Part shown: positions 32,514 through 43,760 of the stretch, one piece after another | Layout: each line of letters begins with the position of its first letter | How positions within the stretch are numbered: position 1 is the first letter of the stretch | Assembly: GCA_021234155.1 (NCBI GenBank) | Contig: JAJEKV010000059.1 | Coordinates: 2,560,182 to 2,624,181, forward strand | Length of the DNA stretch: 64,000 nucleotides | From: Isoetes taiwanensis | Taxonomy: Eukaryota > Streptophyta > Lycopodiopsida > Isoetales > Isoetaceae | Reading direction: 5' to 3' | Program-made: the position numbers and the translations under genes | The notes under the pieces: generated by a model | Told to the model about the DNA's origin: nothing | Databases searched by the model: none | Seen by the model: only the letters and a program-made list of their open reading frames with translations

Positions 32514-35500
32514 TCAGGTGAGGAACCGCCGCACGAACTCATCCGACTCCCATGTGGCATCCTCGGGAGTCTGGCCTCGCCACAAGACCAAATGTTCTAC
32601 AACATCTCTGTTGCGTAGCTGCCGCACTCTTCTATCCAATAGACGTTCTGGCGTTACGGAGGAGTTTAAGACAAGCGGTATACTCTCAGGACTAACCACG
32701 TTATCCGTATCTAGTATAGCACGCTTCAGTTGACTTACATGAAACACAGGATGTATCCCAAGGTCCTGTGGTAAGCTGAACTCATATGCCAATGGACCGA
32801 TTCGTTTTAGAATCTTAAATGGTCCGGCATAACGCGGGGTAAGTTTAAGCACCCGTCCTTTCACTAAGGGTCGTAAGGTATTCACCCTTAGTGACGAAGG
32901 ATAGACCACTCTCAAATACACATAATCTCCTTCCTTATAGGAGACATCACGTCTATGCTTGTTAGCACTAGACTTAAACCGATCCTGAGCTCTTTGCAAA
33001 TTCAATTTGCATTGTCGCAGTATTGCATCGATATCATGAAGCATACTCACAGCTGCTTCCGCCTTGAGATACTTATGCATCCCAGCGTAAGTTCTCGGAT
33101 TCCTACCCATCATAGCCACAAAGGGTGTCATCTTGATACCTGAATGATGGCTATTATTGTAGGCAAACTCTAAGTAGGGCAAATACTCCTCCCACTTAGT
33201 CTGTTTCTCATGAACAAAACTTCTCAACATATCTTCCAAGATCATGTTGATTCTCTCAGTTTGTCCATCAGTTTGCGGATGATTTCCACTACTCATGCGC
33301 AACCGAACCTTTAACCCCTTCATCAGGTCTCTCCAAAATTGACCTGTGAACTTGGTATCCCTATCACTTATGATAGATAACGGAAAACCAAAAGTCGGAA
33401 ACACGTACTGCATATAAGCTGTAGCTACGTCGAATCCAGTAGCATCACCCCTTAGTGGTATAAACTTAACATATTTAGTTAAGCAATCAATTATCACTAA
33501 AATTTGGGTATGCTGTTTAACAGTCCGGGGTAACAAGACTATAAAATCCATGCACACACATTCCCACCGCTCATTAGGTACCGGAATGGGCTGCAATAGA
33601 CCCGGGGTTTTGCCATGGTCCGCTTTCACAGCCTGACACACCAAACAATGTGAAACCATCTGTTTCACTTGATCTTGCAAACCCGGCCAATAATACTGCC
33701 TTTTAACCAGCTCATAGGTTTTCCACTCACCCCCATGCCCAGCCTGTGGAGTATCATGATGCTCGCGAATGATTGCTTCTCTCAACCCATCGCACAAAGG
33801 AACATATACTCTACTCTTGTAGAAAAACAACCCTTCTTGCTCAGTCCACCAATCCCCAGTTTTGGTGACTGCAGGGTCTTGCTGATCCTTTGCATACGCA
33901 TCCCTAATCTTCTGGAAAAGGTCATTTTCCATAAGAGCGTTCACATGCTTAATCCTAGATAAAGCATCGGCTACTGGGTTATTCTTCCCAAGTGTATGCT
34001 CAATACTAAAGTGAAACTCATGGAGAAAATCAAGCCATCTAGCTTGCCTAGAGCTAATCTCGGCTTGACATTGCAGAAACCTCAAGGGTTTATGATCCGT
34101 ATAGACGACAAACTTACGTGGTTCCTTACTAGTACCACTTCTCAAGTAATGTCTCCATACTTTTAGAGCGTGAACTATTGCCAATAATTCTTGCTCATAC
34201 GTCGCATAATTCCGCTCGGCAGAATTAAGCTTTCGGCTTTCATAAGCCACGACCCGACCTTGCTGCATTAACACAGCTCCGATTGCTTGCCCACAAGAAC
34301 CTCAAATGATTCATTGAGATCAGGAACTTTTAATATGGGACTACTAATCAACAGCTTCTTGACAAGCTCAAAAGCTTCATGCTGTGCCTTTCCCCATACA
34401 TACTCACGATCTTTCTTCAAAAGATCCGTGAGAGGTGCTACTATCTTTGAAAATTTCGGAACAAATTTCCTGTAGTACGTAGCCAAACCCAAAAAACTTT
34501 TTAACTCGGAAACATTTTCAGGTGGTAGCCAGTCTTGCACTGCTTGCACCTTACTTGGATCCGGCGACACTCCCTCCCCCGAAAGATGTGTCCCAGGTAG
34601 GCAACCCTTTGCTTAAGAAAATCGCACTTGGATATCTTAGCATAAAGTTTTTGGGTGCGAAGAGTCTGTAAGACTTTCTCTAAATGAGTAAAGTGCTCTT
34701 CCAACGTTTGTGAATACACCAGTATATCATCAAGAAATACCTCGACAAACATATCCAAGTATTCTGAGAATACTTGATTCATCAACTGCATAAAGGTTGC
34801 GGGAGCATTCGTGAGACCAAATGGCATCACTAAGAACTCATAGTGTCCCTGATGAGTTCTAAACGCCGTCTTGGGCTCATCCCCTTCCCGTATCCTTATC
34901 TGATGATATCCGCTACGCAAATCAATCTTGGTGAACCACTTAGCTCCACCAAGTCGATCCAAGATATCATCAATCCTAGGTAAGGGATAACGATCCTTGA
35001 TCGTCGCCTTGTTAAGCGCATGATAGTCTATACACATCCGCATAGACCCATCCTTCTTCTTAACAAGTAGAACTGGACTAGCAAAATGCGATTTACTAGG
35101 CTTAATAAATCCCCGTACCAGTAGTTCTTTGACTTGATGCTTGACTTCCTCTAATTCAAGAGGACTAAGACGATATGGAGCACGAACCATTGGCTTAACC
35201 CCAGGTTCAAGCACAATCTCATGTTCGACTCCCCGCGAAGGCGGTGGCCCTTGTGGCAACTCTTCCGGGAATACGTCCTTAAACCTTTTCAAAAGTTCAC
35301 GTAATTCTTGATTGCTATTTGAACTCAATTCAATATTAACATCAATAGAATTACAATATTTAATCAAATCATCTTTAGTCATTACATACATCAAGAAAGA
35401 ACTAGCTCTATTAACTTTAAAAGAACGTTTTGCCGAAGTGGCTGACAATAATTTTCCAGGCCTCACATAAGGCAAGCCGTGGAGAGTAACAGTTTTCTTA

Positions 35501-36508
35501 GGTGAAACCTTAATCATAACAGTATGTGATGGCCATAGAATTATCGGCTGAGCCTTTTGCAACCACTGGATTCCCAGAATCACGTCATATCGGTTCAACT
35601 TAGCTATGTCAAAATCTATAACCATAGAGGCAGTTTCTTGCGATGCTTTATCCACCAACTTCAATTTCACGCCCTGCGCTTGTTGATGATGATGTTGAGT
35701 CTGGGACCCCGCCGCAGTCTCGATCACATATGGAGTCACGTCGCTCAGGGCCAAGCCCAACTCCTCTACAACATCTGCAGACAAGAAGTTGTGAGTACTT
35801 CCCGAATCAATTAGGACAATCAAATCCCTACCATTGATTCTACCCAACAACCTTATAACATTATCAGCATAGGCGGGTATAGGACTTACCATGTCCTCCT
35901 CCCGAGCAGTGACTGATAATGATTTCACCTTTTCGTCTCCTTTAGAGGTTTCCGCTAAAACCTTCTTGTCCTTTCGTGGTTTTGTACAATCACGAGCATA
36001 ATGCCCTACAATTCCACAATTATAACATCCCTTGGATGTCTTAGTCTTAGCGCTAGCCTCTTTAGGCTTATCCAGCCACTTTTCCTTAGCCGGATTGTTC
36101 TTTTGCTTTTTGGAAGGAGACCCGGTCTCAGAGGCACTCCCGGCCCTCTTTGCCTTCCAATGAGCATATTTTTGGGCCTTACGAGATTCCTCTCTACCCA
36201 CTAGCTTCCTAGCTAGTTCTACTGCAAGTTCAAAGCTCGCAGGCTCCACTTGCAACAGATGTTTTTGAACGTTGGGATCCTTAAGACCATTCACAAAATG
36301 ATCCACTCTCATCCCAGTTGTCAAATCAGGCAGACGCAAAAACAATGCTCGCAATTCTGCCACATAATCTTGCAGAGTCCCAGTCTGCACAGTCTCTTTC
36401 AACTGGATTAAAGCATGTCGTCGGTCATAGTGGGGAGCGTACTCTTGCCTAAATAATCTACAAAAGTCAGCCCAAGTTCTAATCTTACGCCCATCCTCAG
36501 TATGGGTG
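32514..36508 (-). pseudogene. G1 gag (3' part)-pol, broken
   Basis: On the minus strand, gag continues from 36508 ([20 protein letters not shown]), then the knuckle [14 protein letters not shown], protease [14 protein letters not shown] and RT with [20 protein letters not shown] and [12 protein letters not shown]. RNase H follows, then an integrase with H-H-C-C (HHDTPQAGHGG...CLVCQ), VCMDFIVLLP, SDRDTKF and QTDGQTERIN. A chromodomain-like tail ends LVLWRGQTPEDATWE. Frame breaks occur near 34570 (after AYLGHIF) and near 34274 (in RNase H), so pol cannot be made as one protein. Confidence 0.94.
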
Positions 36509-36856
36509 TGTTAGCCTAAAACTTGGAATTTTAGCCTAACCTCAAAGGAAATGCAAACCAAGTGGTCAGGACCTCCAGATCACTTAGGGTGATCAATCCT
36601 TAGATATATAAAACAAAAAAACTCGAGATGTAATACTAGTTTTCTCAAAATCACTGAAATCCCTGAAGCAGAAAAAACTGTCAGAGCAAAAATCAGCCTA
36701 GCAATCACACCCTTAGGAATTTTTGAGTTCTGATTTTTGGTATGGTTGATCCACAAACAGAAGAAGCTACTGGTGAAAGTCTGACTCAATTTGAATAAGG
36801 GAAGACCAGGAAAATCAATGTCAAACTCGAGTCAAGAATTGGTCAATGCCAAAACA

Positions 36857-36881
36857 AAGCAAAGTTTCATTAAAGTTGGAA
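36857..36881 (+). repeat. Left TIR of the 11.4-kb transposon
   Basis: 24 of 25 bases match the reverse complement of 48187-48211. The mismatch is at position 6. Confidence 0.95.
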
Positions 36882-37178
36882 ATTTCGTGATTCCATTTTC
36901 GCTCGAAATGAAATTGTTCGCTGTTTTTTCGCACATTCAGCTATCAAATCTGCGCTATTTACTTAAAAATGCACAAGGATTACCCTGAAAACCGCTCTAT
37001 TTCACACGAAATGGGGCGAAAATCGACGGGCAAAACAATCTTGTTGCGCCATTTGAGTAAAAACTGTGGAAACAATTCAATAAAGTCGCTCCATTTGAAC
37101 TGAATAACAAGGACAATACACTGGAAAAAGCAAACAAATAGCGCGCCGGCGCAGTCTGTTGCAATATATTCATATTGC

Positions 37179-37200
37179 AAATGGCGCTGCTGCGCTATTT
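37179..37200. repeat. GCGC-type dyad near the left end
   Basis: AAATGGCGC and GCGCTATTT half-sites face each other across CTGC-like spacer. A second dyad, GCAATAT...ATATTGC, lies immediately left. Confidence 0.75.
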
Positions 37201-37341
37201 GCTTTTACAAGTAAGATATACAAAAGGGGCAAATACATTAAGATCGTATGTGTAATCAGTATTCAAACGATTAATCATTACAGTAAGCATCAATGACACA
37301 AAGGTAAATCTTATATACAAGTATGATATGCAAATCACATT

Positions 37342-40300
37342 TCAATATTCATCACCAAAAGCACTAGCATCTGCTTTAGCAATATCATCCGGATTAATCT
37401 TACTAAGATCAATCTGCGACTCTGTCTCTTCCACCACTTTTTCCCCGGATCCTGTGGCCTCTCCTGTACCAGCCTGTGACCCCTCCACTCCACCACCATG
37501 TGACCCATCTCCTCCTCCAACATGTGATGTCTCTCCTGCAGTCGGCCCAGTCAGTGGCAAAGGTCGACGAGAGGCCATGGCTGCTGGATCAAGCAAGGGA
37601 TTGATGATGTTGTCAATTCTTCCAAGAATCCCTAGCATACACTGGATCTTCTTTCCATCATGCTCATAGGCCACACAACACCTTTTTAACTGCAATGCTG
37701 CCCTAGTAAAAGCACCACCAGAAAAAAAGTCCAGAACAAAGTTACCTGGAGGGCAGAGCTTATCGACAAGGTATGCTGCTGTAGCAGGACCAACCTGATT
37801 CTGAACCAAGTGTTGCCCTTCCATATCCTGCCAACCGTATTTGAACCTTTCCCTCATGAGCTTGTGAACCAGATTCTCTGGCACGACATCAACTGCATCT
37901 TTATGGGTCTTAGGAACTTCAGGCGCTTTCCGGGCATGATCACCATAAAACCTGATATCCAGGTGTTCATCAGGCTGTGCTTGGGCTGAGATTCTTGTGG
38001 CTAGAACCAACGCTCTTGGCTCTTTTATGCCACCACCTGGTGCCCACCCACTTTCCTCTTCGTAAAAGCCTACGTAGACTCTAGATCTGGACTCTAGTCT
38101 CTCCAGGGCATTGCAGAGAAGACTCGTATGTTCTGGCCTAGCAAAACATATTAGCCAGTATGTCTCAACATCTGTCATCTTCGAAGCAGCATCAAAGAAT
38201 TTGGCCAGAGTGGCGGAATCCCAAATCGGATTAATTTGCCTCGCATCCAAACAGATCAGGCTGGCAGGCAACACGACCGGATCCTGTACAATCCCACCAC
38301 TAGAAACGCACTCAACACGAAATCTTTTGAGGTCTTCCTCGGCCTCGGGCTTTAGAAGCTTCTTGATGGCTCTGCCTAATGAGAAGGGCACGTTACCATG
38401 GACACCCTCTTTCAGGATGCCTTCAGTGACCCACGTATTATGCACCACACCCCACGATAGGAGGGTGTTGTCTGAGAATCCCTCGGACACCTTTCTCAAG
38501 TCCTCGAACTTTCTGTACTTCATTCCAAGTTCCTTATGGATGTAGCTGAGAATCTCCTTCTTCATGTAAGCAAGAATCCTTAAGTTCTGTGCTCTCGTCT
38601 TGAAAAAATTATCACCCTTATAGTCCGATGTGACCTTAACATAAACGTCCCCTCTGATGGCTTCCTGGAGGACAGTTCTGCAATCTTCATAATCTAGGCC
38701 TCTCATGCATCTGAGGTAGTTCTCGCTGAAATAGTCCTTATCCTTTGCCCAATTGACTGCTATTTGTTGGCCCTTGTTATCTTTCAGCTCCCCCTTTTTC
38801 CATTTATTCCACATTTGGCGAAAGAGAGCGTAAATATCGTCTGGCATGAAGACGAACCTGTTGACATCCTTGGTATGCTTATTCCTGAGAATCTTGTCAA
38901 CCATTTCAAGGTAATGCTGCAAGGCAAACCAAATATGTTAGAGCTTGAATGCAGCAAAGCAGTTTCAAATGGCGCCGCGGCGCCATTTGGCTGTTACGAG
39001 GGTACATACCTTGTATTCGTCGCTTCTTGATTGGCCTTTTCCAGGAGGTGCTGGCTTGCCGCACTCCTCGTATTGCCTACGCAGGTGGTGTATCTGATCT
39101 GCGTAGGGTTCCTTAAACACTGTCCTGGCTACGATGTCATTGACATCCACGCTGAGCTGAAGATAGTCCAAGTCACTCAATGTTCCAGAGAGAACTCTGC
39201 AATTTCTATAAGTGTAAATCTTTCTGAGTTCTACTCTGGCATCTTCTGTACCCAACTTCTGACACACGAGCTGAGCGGCCTTGAGTGTATGGTTGCCATT
39301 GATAGTGAAGTACCTACAACCACGCAGGTCAGATTCTTGCGACCAGGGTACTAGCTGCTTTGTATCTGGATCAAATGGCACCACATCTGCCGGCGTAAAG
39401 ACTGTATGGGGATCTTGAGCAAATGACTTGCACAGATCCTTAACATGTTCAAGATTTACAACTCGTGCTGTCATGTTAGGAGGTGCCTCTTCCATATCCC
39501 AGATAGATATTCTTCTGACATAATCCACACCTAGAGGAAACATGTGACTGTGCTGCTGTATTTTTCTCAGAGTTTCATCTGCCAAGTCTTCCTCTTCATC
39601 ACGGTCCATCTTCAACTCCGGTGGGACCTCCAGACTTTCCATTTTCTTCTTCTTTCTGTCCCTCATCTCCTTCTTTGTTTCCATCCGCCTTTTATGCGGA
39701 TTGCTTTCAGCCGTCGATATCATCCCTTTACCTGTCATTTTCAGAGAGGATTTATTATCACTTAAGGTTTTCTCAGAATCCTGCTTATCCGAGGACTTGG
39801 GAGGAGTAACGATCCTGATAGGAGGAGACTTGGGAGACTTGGGAGCTGACTTGGGAGGAGACTGTTGTTTCTCTGCCGCATGCTCTGTCTCTTCCCTTGG
39901 TTTGTCTTGGCTTTGCCTGCCTTGCCTATTGTTTGCCTTTTTCTTTGCAATCTCCTGTCGAAGCCAAGTGCTGTCCATTAGAGTAGGCATATTACCTGAG
40001 GTCTTGGCCCTGACAATATGCGACACACTGTTCTTTGATGCGTCCATAGCTGAACGGAGAATGGTAAACCCTTTAAGTAGCTCGCCCGTGCCATTAATAC
40101 CAGCTGCCTCTCTGCTTTCGTATGAAGTCAGCAGCCAGCCTTTTCTTTTGGCAGAGATTTGCTGATCCTTGATGCTAGATTCCATCATCTGTGGATCGTA
40201 AGCCTGCCAGTCCATGCAGCACAGATCAATGGTGCCACGTTCGGGATCCTCCACTGTGCAACCAAGGAGGTCTGATCTTCCCTTCTTTGTCACCTCCCGC

Positions 40301-40503
40301 ATGTTGACAATGATGCCAAGCTGACTGACAACGTCTTGCTCACCACTTCTCGACTTTATCAGGAGGCAAAGTTCTCTCCGCTTGTCCCCCTTTGTTGGGT
40401 CGACCCCTGGCTTCAATGGAATTGCCCTGACAAGTTCCATGCACCATGGCCTTCCAGTCATGACCACTGTCTTCTCCGTCACAACATTTTGGGCTTTGGC
40501 CAT
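37342..40503 (-). CDS. ParB-like / DNA methyltransferase-like fusion protein
   Basis: Two coding exons, 39010-40503 and 37342-38916, join in frame across a 93-nt intron (AAG followed by GTATGT; TTGCCTTGCAG before CAT) to give about 1022 residues. The N-terminal ~190 residues are of unknown fold. A lysine/proline-rich linker follows. Around residues 400-412 is TINGNHTLKAAQL, the GNHR-type motif of ParB/sulfiredoxin-like domains. Near residue 892 is NFVLDFFSGGAFTRAALQLK, resembling the SAM-binding motif of beta-class DNA methyltransferases, in which it lies C-terminally. A clear DPPY or SPPY catalytic motif was not found. The tail is glycine/acid-rich. Start MAKAQ is chosen because a 5'UTR acceptor (TTGTGCAG) lies 5 nt upstream. 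The frame is intact, while the neighbouring transposase is broken. Confidence 0.8.
38917..39009 (-). other. Intron of the ParB/methyltransferase gene, with palindrome
   Basis: Strong donor GTATGT and acceptor TTGCCTTGCAG. The intron contains a perfect 24-bp palindrome at 38966-38989, made of CAAATGGCGCCG and its complement. Confidence 0.85.
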
Positions 40504-40508
40504 CGAAG

Positions 40509-41530
40509 CTGCACAAGAAAACAACAAAACAACATTCAAATCATGAAACCCAAACCCGACCCACTACGCCATTTCCATGGAAATGAAACCCATCGCCATT
40601 TGCATAGAAATATATCGCGCCATTTGCATACAAATGGCTTCCCGTAAATGAAGCCCGGGCCATTTGTATGCAAATGGCGCCGATGGCGCCATTTCTTGAC
40701 TTCTTGGTCGGGCATCCCTCGGCACACGCCAACAATCGTAGTATACACTCCTTATTCTTCGCCATGAGTCGAGGCATTCTCGGCGATTCGATAATAAGGG
40801 CTGTATACTTTCCGATTGTTGGCGAGGGATGCCCGACGGCCGCGAAATTTTCCAAAATAGCGCCAACTGCGCCATTTGCATACAAATGGCGCCGTGGCGC
40901 CATTTACATTACACTACACTACATTACACTACACTATTCTACACTTACTATCCAAACCCGACCCACTACGCCATTTCCATGGAAATGGCGCCACTGCGCC
41001 ATTTGCATAGAAATGGCGCCACTGCGCCATTTGCATACAAATGGCTTCCATGAAATGCCACGGGCGCCATTTGTATATACAAAAGTGATGGCGCCATTTC
41101 TTGACTTGCGAGTCGGGCATCCCTCAGCCTGCCAACAATCCAGAGTATACACTCCTTATTCTCGCTTCGCGAGTCGAGGCATTCTCGACGCGCGATTCGA
41201 TAATAAGGCCTGTATACTTTCTGATTGTTGGCAAGCTGAGGGATGCCCGACTCGCAAGTCAAGAAATGGCGCCACTGCGCCATTTGCATACAAATGGCGC
41301 CGTGGCGCCATTTACATTACACTACACTACATTACACTACACTATTCTACACTTACTATCCAAGAAACTTACTATCCTAGCCACCTGGCTACATGAAACA
41401 GCGCGGTCGCGCTATTTCTTTCAGACGGAACCATAAAAAACTCACTATCCTAGACACATGGCTACATGAAACATCGCGGTCGCGCTATTTCAATACCCTT
41501 GACCTAGAAAACAGCTAAAAACGAACTAAC
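40509..41530 (-). other. 5'UTR intron of the ParB/methyltransferase gene
   Basis: Donor is TTCAG followed by GTTAGT (exon ends at 41531). The acceptor TTGTGCAG ends at 40509, 5 nt before the ATG. It contains two tandem ~400-bp units with hairpins and most of the GCGCCATTT dyads. The model is inferred from splice signals only. Confidence 0.65.
40555..41361. repeat. Tandem pair of ~400-bp units, each with a long hairpin
   Basis: Both units start CCCGACCCACTACGCCATTT (40557 and about 40957) and end in a CATTACACTACACTA run. Within each, an inverted repeat bounded by GGCGCCATTT spans about 40685-40865 and 41090-41273. The arms include GGGCATCCCTC and GTATAC paired with their complements around a loop. 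Clusters of CATTTGCATACAAATG palindromes sit between them. Confidence 0.88.
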
Positions 41531-41531
41531 C

Positions 41532-42245
41532 TGAACCCGATGCCATCGTATATGCGACCGTACAGATACCGTACAGGGACCGTATAAATTCTACTCCACT
41601 TTTTTCCCTCGAGCTCCCGGATCAACAGGCGCTAGTGAGAGAATTACGAAGGCGCTAGAGAGAGAATTATGAAGGCGCTGGGCGCTGGGCGGAAGGCGCA
41701 AGGCGGAAGGCGGAAGGCGGAAGGCGGTGGGCTGAAATTGAAATGAAAGGAATGAAATAAGAGAAAATAAACCCCTCGAAGTTAATGGCGCGACAGGACT
41801 TGGCACGCCGGCCAGCCCGTCCGTCGCTTGAATTTTAAAATCTGAATTTGAATTTCCCGCCCGCCCGCCCGGCCGCCCGCCCGCCCGCCGCTTGAATTTT
41901 AAAATTTGAATTTGAATTTCCCTCCCGTCCGCCAATTGATTCTAAAATTTAAATTGCCGTTCGCCCTTGCGTCGCCAGCCTTCCCCACCACCGTCTTGAA
42001 TTTTAAAATTTGAGCTGTCTTTCTTTGTCCAGCAGGCGCTTCTTTGGGCGCTATATTCAGTTGCAGTCGCTTCTCTTGGTTAGCAGGCGCTTCTTCATTT
42101 CATTGCAGGCGCTACCTTCAGTTGCAGGCGCTTTAGTTCGTTACAGGCGCTTCTTCATTTCTTATCAGGCGCTTCTTCATTTGATTGCAGGCGCTTCCTT
42201 TATTTTGAAGGCGCCTACTTGATTCAAGGCTCTTCCCTTCTTTCA
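41532..42245. promoter_or_regulatory. Divergent promoter region with GC-rich minisatellites
   Basis: This lies between the two divergent genes. It contains GGCGGAA iterations (about 41680-41730), two copies of a block with GAATTTTAAAAT and GCCCGCCCGCCC (about 41826-41930), and about six copies of a CAGGCGCTTCTTCATTT-like unit (about 42030-42200). No convincing TATA box is seen for the transposase gene. Confidence 0.6.
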
Positions 42246-43760
42246 ATGGCAGATTCTCGATCTACAATGATCCCAAGGTTAGTGACTGTTCTGTTTTAGT
42301 TTAACTGTCAGCAATTTCTCCTATAAGTGCAGAATGATGTTTCTACCCTGTAGTAATCTGTAGTAACCTGTAACAATCCAGGAAATAATCTGTAGAGTGT
42401 TGTAATCTGCAGTAATATGTAACAATCTGTAATAATCTTGTAGTCTGTAGTAATCTCCACTAACGTGTAATCTGTAATCCTCAATAATCTGTTGTATCCT
42501 GTAGTTATATGTAGTAATCTGTCACACGCAGCACCTATTAGGTAAAATACTGCACCCCATAAACTTTGGGTTGAAGCATAGTGTCTTTGCTTAATAAGAG
42601 AAATGATCATAATTGAATTGAGAGCGATCTATGATCAATTCACTGATTAAGCACAGCTATTATGCTTCAGCCTAAGTTTATGTGATGTAGTGATTTCCTC
42701 GTCTGCAAGATTAGTATGAATGTGGAGTGTTTTCCAGACCAGAAACCAGGTTCTGTACTGTGTAATCTGCTGTCCTAAATTTTTCCTGTTTAAACACTCT
42801 TAAGAAAGCCAAATGGCGCTGGTGCGCCATTAGATCAAATAGCGCAGCCGCGCCATTTGCCTATTTTGTGAATATTTTGTGGTCATTTCCGCGGGGTTTC
42901 TAACAATGTGTGTGTCATTGTATGCTTACAGGAAAAGGACCTTGCGGGACTTCCTCTGTGGGGACGTGGTTGTTGCTAGGGGGCATGAACTGCACAGATT
43001 GCACCTGCATGGAAAGACCATTGACTACTCTAAGAACGCCGTCGTTGAGGTTACTGAAGCCATAATTCCATCCCATGTGCTTCCCATTCCATGTGCAGGT
43101 GCGGATAACGTTGCTGAAGCCGTAGGCACATTTATCGAATGGCCTAGACTTGACGTGAGAACCTGTCCAGATGCTTCACCTGTATCATCATCTGAGACGG
43201 AAACTCCCAACCTGCCTAGTAGTTCCTCGTCATCACCCAGTTCTCCTTCATCTCAGCCAATGAGCAACACGGAGAACTTGGTGAACTTATGCAGTGATAA
43301 TATTGTTGTTGGCAGAGGTCATTGGCTGAATAGAAGTAGCATCCATGGGAAGGATGTGGATGCACAGAACGTGGTTGTGCAAGTTACCGAGGCTGTGGTG
43401 CCAACTCAGGTGCTTCCGATTGCATGTGCGGGTGCAGATAATATTGCAGAGGCTGTGGGCACATTCATCGAATGGCCTCGAAGCGATATACGTTTTCATG
43501 GCATTGATGCAGCCCATGATGAGACACCAAGACCAGACATGGGGACACCTACCTCATACATCTCATACATAGAATCTGTGGAGGCAGTATCAGATGCAGA
43601 TGAAGAGATTGATCCATCAGTGGATTTAGCTATCGGTTTGCCCGCAGAATACCATCAGATGATGATGAGCCACCACCTTGTTACTCAAGAACAGAACTCT
43701 TGGAAATGCAGTGCCACATTCTCCATTCTTGTACTAGAACTAAATATCACGAAGCTATAA
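42246..43760 (+). CDS. Transposase gene, N-terminal exons with two DUF8039-like domains
   Basis: Exon 1 (42246-42277) encodes MADSRSTMIP and splits a codon. Donor is AAG followed by GTTAGT; acceptor TGTATGCTTACAG ends at 42931. Exon 2 continues RKRTLRDFLCGDVVVARG. Two tandem domains of about 65 residues follow, each with HLHG/SIHG, VxVTEAxxPxxVLPIxCAGA and AEAVGTFIEWPR. They resemble DUF8039, a domain common in plant transposon proteins (name from memory). A Ser/Pro linker separates them. The frame then meets a stop at 43758, and the likely continuation (EMQCHILHSCTRTKYHEAII) lies in another frame, so a frameshift is probable near 43690. Confidence 0.72.
42278..42931 (+). other. Intron 1 of the transposase gene
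   Basis: It holds a degenerate GTAGTAATCT / TGTAATAATC repeat (about 42345-42520) and two dyads built on AAATGGCGC and GCGCCAT(TT), at 42811-42831 and 42837-42858. Confidence 0.75.

Noticed and set aside
39544-40165. Plus-strand frames opposite the ParB/methyltransferase gene
   Set aside because: They are shadows of the real minus-strand exon; the minus-strand frame has motifs and matched splice sites.
40555-41361. Possible CRISPR-like or phage-like array because of regular repeats beside a ParB/methyltransferase gene
   Set aside because: Only two units, no unique spacers, spliced genes and nesting in a plant retrotransposon; not a prokaryotic array.
40541-41396. Many open frames on both strands rich in MAPxAPF or ANGAVAPF-like repeats
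   Set aside because: They arise from the GCGCCATTT repeats in the intron; periodic palindromes keep several frames open by chance.
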